Positions 9,856 through 22,189 of a DNA stretch of 64,000 bases are shown here, in pieces. A model generated the notes under the pieces. The model did not search any database. It saw only the letters and a program-made list of their open reading frames with translations, and was not told where the DNA came from. A program made the position numbers and the translations under genes. Numbering within the stretch: the stretch's first letter is position 1; each line of letters opens with the position of its first letter. Source of the DNA: Neoechinorhynchus agilis (Eukaryota > Acanthocephala); NCBI GenBank assembly GCA_051530055.1, contig CM121341.1, positions 16,430,001 through 16,494,000 on the forward strand. Reading direction: 5' to 3'.

Positions 9856-11543
9856 TTATTGTTTATCATTCGAAGTCATCTTTTCTGTGAGTGCAGATTT
9901 GACATTAGTAATGTTGAATTCGAAAACAATAGCCTTGTGGGCCGGTTGATTGTGCTCATCACACATTGAGGCGTTGATAAACACCGACTTGTCCTTTCTC
10001 AAAATTCCATGCGACTCATGAACGTGGCCGAAGACGTGGTAGGACGGTTTTATCTGATTTACTCTTTCCATCAGACTAGGGCATCCGACCTGCCGTCCGT
10101 CGTGTAATCGATCAAGAACACCTTAATCGAGATTATAGTTAACATTAAATAAAATCGGAATGAGAACCTCTGGGAGGAGTGTGAGTTAGCAGTATGTCGC
10201 ATTCAGTTGGAATCATCATCCATTTCTGTTTTATTGTTATTGAATCAGCGTAATAAGCCCATTCTTGAAGATCAGGCACCCTAAAAATGTCCGAAATAAA
10301 ACAACTAATGCTTGATATATGATCTCCATGCTAAAGGACATTACGAAAATTCGATCGATGTAGCAACCTGTACCAAAGAACACAAATATACGGGCATGCA
10401 AAAAAATTTTAGTGTATACAAATAGAATCAAATTTAAAGAGACACTCAGCCAAAAAGACTTTGAAAGTTACCAGGAACTTCCATACACATGAATATTATT
10501 TAAAATGGCGAATCTTGGTTCTCGTTTTTTAACTTCAGTTTGTACTAAAAGATTTCGGGGAGAAATTTATCGGGCATTCAATGATGATTATCATTGTTTG
10601 AGATTTTTGTTGCAATAAACGCATTTTCCAACGTAAAGATGATTAACTTTGAGCGAAAAGGGTGATGAACAATGTCTAATAAGTAACTTAAATTAAGCCA
10701 AAATTTTTTGGATTAATTGGACGTAAAAATGGTCCAAAATTTTCTTTTGTTCGTGTCCTAGAATCATCTTCGATCGCGAGAAATTTTCATTTTTCATTCT
10801 CATCATTCCCTTTAAGATTATCTTTAATTTCTATTCAATAATTTTGTTTGAATTTAATTCTTTAGTTTGAAGTTTCGCCAATTATTTTTTCAAAAAAACA
10901 ACTAAGTTTTACAAATAAGTTCGAGAATAATAAGCTGAAGCTACTTCTACAGTTAGCCACGTAGATACCATGCATAAATCTATTAAAAAAACCCTACAGC
11001 ACATATAGAAAATATTGAAAATGATACAAGATTCGCCAAGAAACAATAACACTGGAATCATCCAATAAAACGCAATTAGTCAAAAGATCTCGTATGCTCA
11101 TGTTCAATTGTTTCAACTGATTGAACGACCGTTTTGACTTTTTGTATTGTCTAGAAAAAGCAGTTTTAAAAAGACTATAAAAATCAATGCGAAAACCTTG
11201 CTAATTCTTCACTTCGATTGGGATCAAAAAGTAAATCGTGGTTGCCCGAAATGACAATCTTCAACGAGTGGGGAAGAGACGCAAGAAAATCATTGAATTG
11301 ATTGATCGCGTAATAATCGCCAACATTACTCAAATCACCGGCAACCAGAAGTATATCTCCGGCAGGAATATCTTTCCTTAGAGACTCGTGGTGGTTGTGA
11401 GTGTCGGAAATGCAAACAAACGACAGCTAAAGAATAAGAGTTGATGACAAGGAACAATACCGTACACTAACCTTCTCTTTTGATGGAAGATTAAATCTTG
11501 TAATTGGCCTTTTCTGTTCCGATTCCTTGATGGAAAGCAGCAT
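9856..11543 (-). CDS. MPPED1/2-like metallophosphoesterase
   Basis: Calcineurin-like metallophosphoesterases of the MPPED (239FB) group bind two metal ions and hydrolyse phosphodiesters or cyclic nucleotides. The metal-binding motifs appear in order across exons: FVCISDTHNHHESL (D-x-H, about 11410), GDILLVAGDLSN (GDxx, about 11360), IVISGNHDLLFDP (GNHD, about 11240), CDILLTHTPPRG (TH, about 10190) and YHVFGHVHESHG (GHxH, about 10040). The start ATG at 11543 opens MLLSIKESEQKRPITRFNLP; the stop is TAA at 9856. Introns are GT-AG: 45 nt after the first exon, then about 600 nt (10560-11170) with no feature seen, then short ones. The exon from about 10540 (QTEVKKREPRF...HVYGSSW) matches the family's IYGAPW region, but the middle of the protein is only partly recovered. 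Confidence 0.85.
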
Positions 11544-12045
11544 CCCCTTGAATGCAAAAGAGAAATCATTAAGGTTGTTTTGGTGCAACGGAAATGGAGA
11601 AAGAAAACAACGAAATTTTTAATCGAAAAATGAAAATAAGTATACAGAAACAGTTGAGGAGTCTACAATATTAAGAACTTTTGCCAATCTCAAGAGGCAA
11701 TTTTACGTATCAGTGTTCATCACATAAACAAACATAATACCTTTAAAGAATATTACATACCCAAAGAACTCCGAGAATTAGCGACTTCAGAAGTTCGATT
11801 AACTTTACTATTCTACTGATAAAAAACAAACTGTGAATTCAGTGTTCATTTCTTAAATATTTGCGTTCTTTGGTTGGAAACATTTTTAATGAAACGTTTC
11901 TTAAAATTCATTATAAAACATTTTTCTGCGTCCATCAAACGTTGCGAACCATTATAAAAAAATGCAATACCATTTACAAGGAGATCGTCTTCTATAGTCA
12001 AAAATGAACTTGTCAAACAGTTTTACCGACAATGAACTTAATATT
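11544..12045. other. Intergenic, nothing recognised
   Basis: AT-rich sequence upstream of the MPPED-like gene. An acceptor-like TTCAAG lies just before its ATG, so a 5' non-coding exon may be here. No other feature seen. Confidence 0.4.
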
Positions 12046-12046
12046 T

Positions 12047-12262
12047 TAAATGCATCGACGTTTGAAGGGGACGAATGGATCATTGCTGAAGTGCAGGCCG
12101 ATCATTTCCGCGGTGAACGGCCCTGAATATCGGGTTTCAAAGCTCCTAGCTATAACACTAAGCCCACTCCTCCAAACGACAATGGGCATATCTAAAAAGT
12201 TAGGACGGTATTTAATAAAAAATTATTTACTGGGTGAAGACCTAAATAATACTTGTAATTGA
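12047..12262 (+). mobile_element. Reverse transcriptase fragment, Penelope-like
   Basis: The frame contains CRPIISAVNGPEYRVSKLLA followed by LSPLLQT. This is the early palm block of reverse transcriptases in which RPIVS precedes an aliphatic stretch, as in Penelope-like elements. The piece is about 70 codons and flanked by unrelated sequence. Other Penelope-like parts lie at 39480-40050 (YVDD block) and 51487-52083 (GIY-YIG nuclease). Confidence 0.55.
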
Positions 12263-12298
12263 CATATTTTTCAAGTCGAATTTATTGCAAATTTCAAA

Positions 12299-12707
12299 TC
12301 AAAATATTTCGCCCAGAAGATTACCACCTTCAACTTTCTGAGATCTATTAGAAACCAAAGTCGGCTTAACCTTAAAAACAAAGCAGCCACGATTGTTATG
12401 ATTCAAACTCAAAGGACACGACTCGGTCATTGAAGAATCGAAAGTTACGATTACAGCATTATGGCTTATTCTGTTCAGTTTTTCCACTGAAATGAACGAT
12501 CGGAAATACGAAGATCGAATTAGAGCAACTTCGCAAATCGAAAACATAAAACAACTTTCGATGAATCCGATAGCGAAACCTCGCGTATAAAGCTCATTCG
12601 GTGAAAAGCGAGTTTTTGATAAAATCTCATCTATTTCAGCTAGTCTCACCTACAAAGGCACACCCTTCATGTGCGCGAATAGCAAATTCCAGTGTTTTTA
12701 GTTTCAT
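12299..12707 (-). CDS. Unrecognised ORF, possibly real gene
   Basis: An ATG at 12707 reads MKLKTLEFAIRAHEGCAFV. A long frame offset from it continues AEIDEILSKTRFSPNELYTR and FAIGFIESCFMFSICEVALI, ending GGNLLGEIF at 12299. The two frames would join if the ten bases GTGAGACTAG near 12650 were absent. That is too short for a normal intron, so this is either a frameshift or a mis-set boundary. No family recognised. Confidence 0.35.
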
Positions 12708-12939
12708 TGATTCAACTTCATGAGTTCATAATTGATGTTTATTAAAGTAAGTGAAATATACAAAAAATTACCGAAAATAGTACTTTGTTTACAAGTTTTT
12801 CCGTTTGTTCTATGTATAAATACTTTTATAAAAATTATTATATATTTTCAATGCATAGGAAAGTAGGAGACACTATAAAAGACACACGATCGCTATTTAT
12901 TTAAGTTTATCTAACACAGTTTTTCAAATTCCGCTACAA

Positions 12940-13023
12940 AAACCTTCTTTAAGCTTCGAACAACTTCAGACCATCACTTTAATTCATTTAGTTGGTAGCT
13001 TAAGCAAAAAATAAAATTAAAGT
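12940..13023. repeat. Direct repeat, copy 1 (copy 2 at 16118-16212)
   Basis: A stretch reading CTTTAAGCTTCGAACAACTTC through AATTCATTTAGT to AAAATTAAAGT recurs in diverged form at about 16130-16210. The two copies bracket the TIR element and ORC3, consistent with an old duplication or a dispersed repeat. Confidence 0.6.
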
Positions 13024-13641
13024 ATTTTATCGAGAAGTTTAAAATGAGGATTTTTTACCGTTTGGTAAGTGCTGGTCTACGCTAAATGCCCGTGACCGTA
13101 CAGTTATAAGTTAGCACGCATCCCTGCAAGAACTCATCAGTGAGTTTCTTCCCTTCATCAGTGATATTCTCGAAATTTTAACCTATTTTTGTTTGAACTT
13201 CGAATTGGGATCGTGCCAAACTCGCACTCTGGTTTTGTAAGCTTCAAGTTATTCTTTTACTTTATGTCTAGCTGACCGGTTAGATTTTTTCTAACTGTTG
13301 AAGTGAACATTTCTTACACGGCTGATTATTTTGCTTGGGCGCACACTCATCGATCTCGGTCAGGAAAAAGCGCATAAAATCACTTAATTTCCCTGAACTA
13401 TGAGGTTATGAGTTTGTACACATCCCTCCGTCAGCAGTATTTCGTCCCCTTTGGTTGTGCGTCATCAGCGGTAACGAATTCGGATCCTTTGATTCAAACT
13501 GGGATCAGGAGCTTTAATTCACTTGACTAGCTCAGCATAACTGCAGAATGTACAAATTTCGCCAGCTTAGCTTAGTATAAGCGTCTCCATAATTCAGTGG
13601 TGTATTGTAAAAAATCCTCATCTTACACTTCTCGATAAAAA
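13024..13641. mobile_element. Non-autonomous DNA transposon with TIRs of about 33 bp
   Basis: The left end TTTATCGAGAAG...AAATGAGGATTTTTTAC and the right end GTAAAAAATCCTCAT...CTTCTCGATAAAA are reverse complements over about 33 nt. The 620-nt body codes for nothing obvious. Part of the body (TGAGTTTCTTCCCTTC...GCAGTATTTCGTCCCCTTTGGTT) also occurs at about 40240-40290. It lies about 50 nt beyond the 3' end of ORC3. Confidence 0.8.
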
Positions 13642-13689
13642 GGCAACTGTTTAATCCACGCATAAGATGTTAAAATCGAAAAAGACATG

Positions 13690-15759
13690 TTACGAATTTT
13701 TAAAATCCGTGGACGGGTACAGTTTCTCGCAAGTAAGTCGTTTTACACTCGTAGGGAACTGTGGTTTCACGAGTCCCAGAATCATGAGTGTTCGCAAACA
13801 ACTATGCAAATCTGTCTCTCCAATTGCCTCCAATGCATCACTCCAGTCTTTCAATGAACTCAGCAATGGCATCGTTTTGCAAACCTCGTATGATTTCGTC
13901 ACATTTTCCCTGTTTTCACCTGCGAATCTCTCCAAATCTTCAAATATGTGAATTCGAACTTCTGGAGAGCAATGGGTTTTCAGTGTTTCGGCACCCGGAT
14001 AGAAAAACGCAGGCGGAGGCAACGCCGAGTTACACTCACAAACGAGATGATGAGTTAATTTTAGTAAAGATTCCTTTAAATCTTTATATTGGCTCGGGAT
14101 TAGACGAGACGGCTTTGTCTTTAAGCGACGATTCTCTTGTTAGCACCAATAAATGAAGAGAACCACTCGATCTAATCGACTCTGCAGTTCAAAAGCACTT
14201 CGGGATACGGTAGTGTCTTGAGAACTTTCATTGACCGATTGTGAATGCGTCACTTGAGCGTTCTTGATCTCTAGTCTTATCTGCTCAACTTCATTTTTGA
14301 ATAATAGATTGTTGTCTCCCGTCGCAAAACAGATTTCGTTCAAAACTGTATCGATTTCGGTTGAACACGTCAATGCGTAATTTAGCGTGTTGTCAAGAGA
14401 ATCCGAAAACAAAGGATGCCAATGATGCAGAGAAATAAATGTCCATAATTCGATTGGGGAATCGAGGTGAAGTGGTTTGACAAGTCTTAACAGAAGCGAA
14501 GTTATCTGCGAAATCCGTCGTTTTTCTCTAATCGGTGACATCGTTTGTTCGAACGTTTTTTTGGCTACCAAAGAAGCTAAGTGCTTTAAGATTTTCAAAG
14601 AGAGATTTTGCACGTGATCGATCACAATAAACTTTACCGAGTCAAGGAAATAAGCAATTTCTGAAAGGAGGAAACCTACTCTTAGTTTCAGTAATACTGC
14701 TTCGTATGATAAATTTAGAGCGTGATAATCAGATAATACGAGTTCCAGAGCTCCAGCTGAAGGCAGAATCAGAAATCGATCATTGTCAAAGCAGAGCTGA
14801 AAACCAAGACAAAGCAAATGAATTTCAATTGAATTGCCTTACTTCTTTTAGAAAATACTCAATTGAGATCTGATCGTTCGAGGGTCGAATTTTTCGAATT
14901 GCGATTCCATGGGAACATTCGCCGCAGGTTAGACATTCTAATTGATCATTGATTCCGTAATCACTAGTGCCGATAATCACGAAAATCGGCATTTGATAAG
15001 CCCGAGCACTTTTCAAAAAATTATTTCAAATCAATTTGCGAGATCAAAATAACTACCTTAGAAGAATTAAAAGGGCTTCCAAATATTGAAATTTTACGTT
15101 CTCTATCGATGGAATTATCAATACTATTGGTTTCAAATATTCGTAAGTCTAAATAGAATAGATGGTAAACATTTCACGAGAAGCAACGAAAAGGAAATTC
15201 TTACTTTTAAGTACAAATCAGCGAAATCTCGAAGATCATCATCGACTTCAACTGTAAACTCCTTGCATTGAGAACACAAAGCGTCCACAATCCTACCGAT
15301 TTCTTTGTTTAAATCATCACAATTACAAAGTACGTCATCGACAGTCAAAGCCAAATTCGAGTTCGCCAAATTTTCACCAATGCTTCGCATTATCGTTTCC
15401 TGACCGCCTATAAAATGGGAAACTACGATTCCCATTTGAACAAACGATTGATTAGAAAGTTGATCATCTTTAGAGCATAGTCCATTCCACTTATTCGCTT
15501 CTGTCGTTATAAAATCGATTGTCGTACTGATCAATGAACCATTCGCGTCATCCAGAACTCGTTTCCACGTAAGATCGATTTGGCTTAATAAATATTCGAT
15601 CACTTCATTTCTCATCGTCAATTTGCGTTTTATCTTTGTTTTCGGGATGTGAACGTAAACTCCCTGAAACAAAAAATCCATCTTCAACGCGTTTTAATTT
15701 ATAAATCGAATACTTACAGTTTCTTGAATATTTAATTGGTCACTACTCTTGTAAGACAT
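13690..15759 (-). CDS. ORC3: Origin recognition complex subunit 3
   Basis: ORC3 is a structural subunit of the six-part complex that marks replication origins and loads MCM helicase. The first exon (ATG 15759) reads MSYKSSDQLNIQET and splices to GVYVHIPKTKIKRKLTM. An AAA+-like region follows: QMGIVVSHFIGGQETI, then an exon with YEYLKPIVLIIPSIENVKF (the degenerate Walker B site of ORC3) joined to ARAYQMPIFVIIGTSDYG. A helical insert spans about 14800-14160. The C-terminal winged-helix part reads LLSSLKDWSDALEAIG then LMILGLVKPQFPTSVKRLTC, matching the ORC3 C-terminus. The stop is TAA at 13690. Introns are GT-AG and tiny; the one near 14155 is about 33 nt with a perfect TGCTAAC branch-site-like word. 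About 600 residues, slightly shorter than human. Confidence 0.88.
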
Positions 15760-16660
15760 CTTAAATAAGATTATCACCAAGCCTTTGAAAATCAAGAGAC
15801 AACTCAAGCCTTACTTTCAGTTTATTTTTCATCGTAAAGGATTTTGTAGCTCCATTAACTTTTAATTTCTTCTGTTTCAATACATTAAAGTCGTCGAAAA
15901 TTCATCGTTTTTTCAACTGCGATTACCTTCCTTTGAAAAACAAGATATAATTTCAAACCGGAATTTAATCAAAGTGTAGGTAAGTTTGCAACTGATTAAT
16001 ATTTTATCATTTGTTATAACTTGCATTTAGTACTCGTTGCAGTCGCTATTGAAGTTAAAATCGATTGAAAGATCCGTGAATAAAAAATTCTATTTTAAAT
16101 TTTAGATCTCTAACATTAATATGTTTTAGTCTTTAAATTCTTCGAGCAACGTCAAACCGCGGTCATAATTCATTTAGTCAATAGCAAAAACAAAATTAAA
16201 GTCTTTTACTTATACGAATAACAAATCATTAAGGATACATCTTTAAACGAGCGAGTTGCTATCGTCGACTCCTAAAGACCCTAACAGAACATCATATTCC
16301 TCAAAGGAGATTCGCTTTTTGTAGAAGAATAATACGTTAACAAGAAAACTTTATCGGCTCAATCGACGCAATTAACGTGGAAATTCAGACAGTTGAAAAT
16401 TTCATTGAAAAATATACGGAATCTAGTGAAAGCTGCCGATAAAGATTATTCGACTGGCGGATACGTTCGAGTCTTTGGATTTTCTCTCACGATACTATCA
16501 AAAAGTTGGCGCATTGCAAAAAGCGATTTGGAATATTCATGAGGCGAACATTTAGATTTATAAGTGTTTTAAAAACAAGGCCCCAAAGAGCGAGTGATAA
16601 ATTGAATTTTCAAATTATAAATCTTTTTGTCGCAAATAATTTTAGGTTAAAATTAGGTAA
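15760..16660. other. Intergenic, mostly unexplained
   Basis: Contains the second copy of the direct repeat (about 16118-16212). On the minus strand near 16520-16450 a short protein-like frame reads MRQLFDSIVRENPKTRTYPP. Nothing else is supportable. Confidence 0.35.
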
Positions 16661-17120
16661 GAGATCGATTCCGCATTTTTTATAATCCACTCAATCAGTT
16701 CGATCTTTATTTTCAAAATTAAGAAGGTTGTGCCAACGGCTAATGAAATGAGTTCGTCGCTTAAATAAACCGATTTATTCAGAACGGAAATCGTGACTTT
16801 TGGCGGACGCTTCCACTGTGAGGATGGAATCTGTTTTAAAAATGCTTAATATCTCGACTATAATTAGGAGCATTTCCCTTAATTTCACGAAAAGGTTCAG
16901 TGAAGCGAAAGTCTCTTGTGGAAGCGTCGTGAGAGCTCCTTGAATTCGCATTCGTAATTGAAAACTTACAAAAGTTCTTGTTCGTTTGAGTGCCAAATAT
17001 GAAATTCGAAATCAATTCGACTTCAAAAACCAATATCACATTTTTAGATTTTCTTTTATTTTTAAGTGCCCTCTGAAGCGTCAAATTAAACGCTTAAATC
17101 GTCATCGGGCGTTGGCTTGA
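16660..17120 (-). pseudogene. Gene X fragment, copy A
   Basis: Diverged copy of the unrecognised gene X best preserved at 33700-34290. It includes the diagnostic LQRALKNKRKSKNVILVFEV near 17080 and degraded remains of the SVDLNGELILPATDT region near 16760. Several stops and frame changes interrupt it. It begins the composite segment that runs to about 19960. Confidence 0.65.
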
Positions 17121-17583
17121 AGCCGAAACTTACTGTTATTGTAGTGAGAAATAATAAAGTTATGTAGCTTTTTCGCAATGAAAGTTCGTAGGCGAAAACA
17201 ATGCTCTTTGCAGAATATTCACGAAATGATTTCTCTCCTAAGAACCAGAGGAAAACCTCCTAAGTTATGACGCTCAATCGAAAATATTTCCTAGCGTTGG
17301 GGAAAACATTGTTCACATAGATACCCACTCGCAAGATTTTTGTATCGTTTTTTTCAAATTCGTTAATTACATTATTTGCGAAATTTCAGTGAACTAAAAA
17401 ACATAATTTGTAAACAATAAAACTCAAAAATTGATAAAGTAAAAAGTAAGGCAGGAATTAAAAGCGATTAAATTTATTAATTTTCTTGTAAAAAATGAAT
17501 AGACTGAGTGGAGAATGCTTTTGTACCACTAAATAGTTTTATATTCAAAGTTTATATTTTTTATAACTGCGCTAAACTAGACT

Positions 17584-17877
17584 TTAACACTTATAAATAT
17601 CGAACTTGATTGCATTACACAGATAAATGAGCTGCTTCGCTGTTTTGACTTTCGATAAACCATTGATTTTTCGCTTAATCACTTTGTTAACTTCAGCGAA
17701 GAATTGTTCGATATTCAGCTTTCGGGTTAGAAAAATTGATCGAAATAACATCATCTTTAACAGTAGTAATTTTTGTTTTCTTAGAAGTCTTCCAATTTTG
17801 CTTCTTCTAATGTTACTGTTATGGAACCACTGACACTGATTGCCTAAATTTCGGCGAAGGAAATTATGGACCATCAA
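17584..17877 (-). pseudogene. RNF19-like gene tail fragment, copy A
   Basis: Minus-strand reading gives NIRRSKIGRLLRKQKLLLLK, then RKLNIEQFFAEVNKVIKRKI and NGLSKVKTAK. This copies the last ~80 codons of the intact RNF19-like gene (58555-58794). The stretch between this and copy A of X (17120-17580) matches the intact gene's 3' flank at 58800-59330. Confidence 0.75.
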
Positions 17878-18460
17878 GATCGTCTAAATATTGCGAAGAT
17901 ACAAGCTTTCTACAATTTAAGTAGTGAATTCCTTAAAACCCAATGGAATACAACTAACGTCGAAAAATATTGACGCACCACTATTTCGTCAAGATCGAAT
18001 ATTTTGTCAAAACATTTCTTGACTTCATTCGCAAATCAAAATTCGATGCATCTTCGAATTAATCGCCATTGGGCGCCTCAACTGTTTCAAGATGCAATTG
18101 TATTCTCGGATTCGTCGAGTTTTATGTACGGCTATGGCATTGCAGCGCTTATTCCAATTTTACAAACGATTTCGTTTTCAATCGGGTCAATAACCGCGGA
18201 TCTTTTAGTAAGGTAAAAATGGTTATTGGAAACGGTATATTCGTTGCTGATAACTTCATTGAAGCTTTAGTAACTGCACATTCGTTCAGATTTTGAATAA
18301 AAAGCGCATGATATTTCGCAACTATGTTAATGCTTCACTGTACTTCTCTCTTCTCTCAACCTGCCATCAAGGAGTAATCTCTTTTAATTTGCCACGTTTA
18401 TTTCATTGCTACGCCATTATTCATACCTGTTGTTTTGCTTAAAAATTGATCAAATAGTAA
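17860..18460 (+). pseudogene. SLC2A-type transporter pseudogene, copy A
   Basis: Repeats the upstream region and first ~150 codons of the intact transporter (7284): NQNSMHLRINRHWAPQLFQD, then DSSSFMYGYGIAALIPILQT. The frame shifts after about 60 codons (TNDFVFNRVNNRGSFSKVK in another frame), and similarity fades near 18420. It has no complete membrane core and is dead. Confidence 0.8.
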
Positions 18461-18679
18461 AGGATTAGTGTATCAAATCGCTCAACTTGAATATTCTGTA
18501 CTCGTGTTTATTAATGCTGTATTTTGCTTCTAGTTTTCTGCAACTCTCGTGCCCGTATTCATATCCGTTTTTTCTTCAATAAATATCCGTCAAATATTTC
18601 AAATTTTATTTCGATTTGGAGCGATGGCATACTAATTGAAAAAGTCTTTTACATGGAAAACGTACACTGATAAATTTTT

Positions 18680-18910
18680 AGCTTAGTAAGCGTCGGCCTT
18701 TCGCCACTGCCCAATGAAGACTCAAGGTGCTGTCTAGCATCTCAGAGGGCGTTAAAGAAAATAAAGAAAATGGGGAACGTCGGTTAAGTTCTTGTGGGCA
18801 ATGTTTTGCCAGGTCAGAAATTATTGCGGTGTGAAATCTAACTCGTTCAAGTCTGCATTCCCGCACTTTTGCGACCTTTATAAAGGAATATTGAGCATTT
18901 GGAATCGATT
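18680..18910 (-). pseudogene. Diverged gene X-like fragment, copy A
   Basis: The plus strand reads CAGAGGGCGTTAAAGAAAATAAAGAAAATGG. This is a diverged form of the gene X block CAGAGGGCACTTAAAAATAAAAGAAAATCTG seen in inverse orientation elsewhere. An almost identical copy lies at 38140-38400. It sits between the SLC2A head and the Arp2 pseudogene in both composites. Confidence 0.45.
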
Positions 18911-19039
18911 CAAGAGTTCGTTTATAGAATCTCGTTGGGTGGATTGAAAGATGTTGTTTGTAATTACATCACCGACGTCAGTTTGTAGACTTAGTGTTTT
19001 AAAATTATTGAAAAAATTAGCTCATGAAATTGCTATTTC

Positions 19040-19960
19040 CTGGACAGAAGATGTCTGAAATCGTTCTAAATTTGATATTGGGAGTGCCAATGATAAGATC
19101 AAAGGTCCAAAAAGATTCTGCTCCAAATTTTACAGAAGTGAGTAACTCATCTTCACTATTGAACGTTCTTTATCTGTCGCAAGGGCGCCATGAAAAAGGG
19201 AGTCGTTAAAAATTGGAAAGATATTACTTCCATTTATCAAATCTTTTCTAAAAATTATTTGGACATTGATCCTCGGACGAGCAAAATTATATTGACCGGA
19301 CGCTTTTTAATCTCCTAAAGTACTAATTGTGCTGAAATCTGAACAATGCTTAGAAGCTTCCGAATTCCATTAGCAAAAACCGGGAGATAAAAGTATAGGA
19401 ATTGTTGATTGAGCACTTTCAATTTAGAGGCTTCTATATAGAAGTTCAAGCTACTCTCACATTATTTGATCAGGGAATATCTACGGAAATCGTCGCTCAC
19501 TCACGTCTGTCCAGTTTTTGAGAACTTTTGTCTGAATCATTTCGTTAAAAGGCCTGATATCGCCGATGTGGACATTACGTTTATCTTACAAAGGTTCGCG
19601 TTTTCATCGCGATGAAATTAAGATTTGATTCTTTTTCTGTTTAGCTCCATCGATCGCGGGGTTACTCGTTAAATCCTTAAGCTGATTTTGAAACAACTCC
19701 AACGACAAAGTCGACGAAATGTCGGTCTTCATAAGGTTTGAGGCGGGTTGGAAGGAATGCCTTGTACTTCCATTTCAATTAAATCTGTATCTTAGCTTTT
19801 TAACGGACGAGATATCAGACTTTCCTATGAACATTTTAAAAGTAGACAAAGTCGCTTATCAGCGATTAGCCATGTTTATGCGTTTCTCTCCTCGAGCATT
19901 TTAAATCGATTTTCGATGCGAAGTTGAGGATGCTTGTCGGTGATAATATCTTGTATTTCT
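19040..19960 (+). pseudogene. Arp2 (ACTR2) pseudogene, copy A
   Basis: Pieces in several forward frames match actin-related protein 2. LGVPMIRSKV resembles VGRPIIRSTTKV. KNYLDIDPRTSKIILTGR resembles LNIDTRNCKILLTEP. SLTHVCPVFENFCLNHFVKR followed by PDIADVDITFILQRFAF resembles [20 protein letters not shown] and DIAGRDITRYL. The CPVYE/DIAGRDIT forms point to Arp2 rather than conventional actin. Many stops and frame changes show a dead copy. A parallel copy is at 38490-39440; no intact Arp2 is in the window. Confidence 0.7.
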
Positions 19961-21285
19961 TGGAAGATCAATGTTACGAATGCCACAAAGAAAACAGTCG
20001 ATATGTGGACCAGTAACTCGGATTACTAAAAGAAGGGCTTTTTCATTGTTGTTTACAGAAACTAAAATCCTAACTTTTGAAGAGTTTTTGATGTTACAAA
20101 GTATGAAACGGTATATTTTTCAATTAAAACCTTTATTTTCGTTGGTTTCATTTTTGAGCCATACTGCTCAGAAAGCGCAATCTGCCGTCTTGGAAGGCCG
20201 AAGTCATTCAAAAGACTCGATCACATCCGGGAACAGGCCGAGACCGTCCCTGCATCACCGTAGACAGATCCGCTACTCCTCATCCTCGCAGATTGTGGCT
20301 TGCTTTCTGTTGGTGCAGAAAGCTGAGATTCAAACTATAGAAATGATCGCTATGAGTATGATCTCGGGCTTCCACAATAAAATATCTCTTCTTACCAACA
20401 AACGTCTCTAGGAAAAGAAACTTCCGTTGAATATACGCGACATACATTGATAGGCTTGTGTCACTCTTCAAAAACAGTTCGTAAATTTTGATTTGAATTA
20501 GTGGTTAACTGCACATTTGGAGCCATTCAACAATCATTGTTCGAAGCTAAAATTTTATATTGTTGAATGATTCAGTTGAAAGTACGAATGATTCACCATT
20601 CTATTACGTGGTAGCAATGTAGTACAGTAATTAAAATTTACATCTTTGTCAGAAATCAGCGCATAACGCCAAAAATAACGAATCAGATTGTTCGATTTTC
20701 TGTGCAACTAGCGATTAAAAAAATTACTCTCGGATTTTTCATAATTAACAGATATTCGGTCGAAATCATAAGGAATGCGATTCGAGCAATAGGAGCTCTT
20801 TCCTTACGAATTCACATTCACTGTATTTTCATTGGTGCATAGTCGGCTAAGATCAAAGGGTTGTTATTATTTCAGTATCTGTTTGTTTTTAGCCAATAAA
20901 AGTACAGGTTAATGCACAAATCTTTTATAACCAAAGAAAATTTTAATATGTCCATAGGATACCATTCGAAAGATTAAAATTTATTTGATTTCTTCAAGAA
21001 AGTCGTCATAATGTTCTATGATGTACAATGCACATCTCAAATCAATTTATAAAGAGACTACATAGTTCGGAAAGGTATCAATATCGACAAATAACTCATA
21101 TAAAAGTACGTTCAGACGATTGGTCCATAACACACCGGTTATTAAAATCATAAATGGTAGCTTTGATTTTGAAATATCATTCGAGGTTTATGTCGAAGCA
21201 GTTTTATCAGAATTGTAGGAGTTTTCACACATCGAATCGCAGTTTAACTTCGATGAATTTGGCAGCTTCACGAGTTCTGTAACAG
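19961..21285. other. Unexplained stretch
   Basis: No convincing gene. A segment near 20300-20360 (TTTCTGTTGGTGCAGAAAGC) recurs inverted near 41920, so part of this belongs to the dispersed composite. A forward frame near 21150-21290 (GSFDFEISFEVYVEAVLSEL) looks protein-like but is unrecognised and short. Confidence 0.3.
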
Positions 21286-21288
21286 GAA

Positions 21289-21833
21289 TTAAAATTTCGA
21301 AAGTAAACTTATAGGGGTGTGCCCGTTCCCCTTGGTCGTGCCTCGGACAGATCTTGTGATTACACGATCAGGAGGCGTACTTAAATTTTTTTGTCGCAAT
21401 CTCAACTTAATGAAGACGTCGGATATGGCCAGGATTTGTTGAGAATTCATCAAGAGTTCCGCACTCGAGGACGGCGCCAGTACGCAAGTAGCGTCTATTA
21501 ACATTGGCACATTAACTGGAAATACATAAGAGCTTGACAGGCTGTCAGAAAGGAGATGTATCTACTAGTTGTTTCACCAATGTTCGCTGTATAACAAACT
21601 TCTTTAATTAAATCAACGAAGAAGATAGGATGGCGAACGATAAGGAGAATAGCGTGGTAGTACTGATATTGAAAAGGAAGGATAGTCCAGAAGATTGCTG
21701 CAATTCTCGCTCAATCAGACCATTAAATATCTCCGGCCGCATTCTTGGTATGCGGATAAGAAATTTCGCAAAAAGCGGCATCAAACAGATAGATTTCGTT
21801 AAAGAATGTGGAATTAAATACAGAGTTTTTTAA
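21289..21833. mobile_element. LINE reverse transcriptase fragment
   Basis: The plus strand at 21630-21833 reads SVVVLILKRKDSPEDCCNSR then SIRPLNISGRILGMRIRN, the first reverse-transcriptase block of a LINE (cf. ...YRPISLL..). A related piece lies at 35275-35450 (RSIRLH...FECVLDGRIRNVV). The left part, minus 21289-21510, is weak. Too short to assign a clade. Confidence 0.55.
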
Positions 21834-22189
21834 AAACTGTTGTCGTCCGGTCATTGAGGTTAAAGATAAATTCTACAGTTTCGCAAGCATTTTTTGTATT
21901 TCCTTAAGGGGCAGCTTTTGAAATTGATATTTTCAGTTACAAGAATGACCCCTTAGATTCGAGAAGCGAAAATCTTATTTAATCTGTCAAAAATTTCACA
22001 TTGATTGTAAAGTAAAGATCTTCGATGTTTGTAATAAATGTATTTGAATTTTTATTGAACGCAGACGTCCTACTCATTTTGTGCTAAGCTTATTGAAGCA
22101 GAATTCTTATATTAATCGCGAGTCTCCCTTTAAGAACTTTTCGTTCTAAAAAGAGCTTTACGAATCGAGGGCATTATTATAGACATCGA

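Noticed and set aside
19971-20411. 146-codon forward frame
   Set aside because: No protein-like conservation, and it spans sequence that recurs in other orientation in the mosaic; not supported as a gene.
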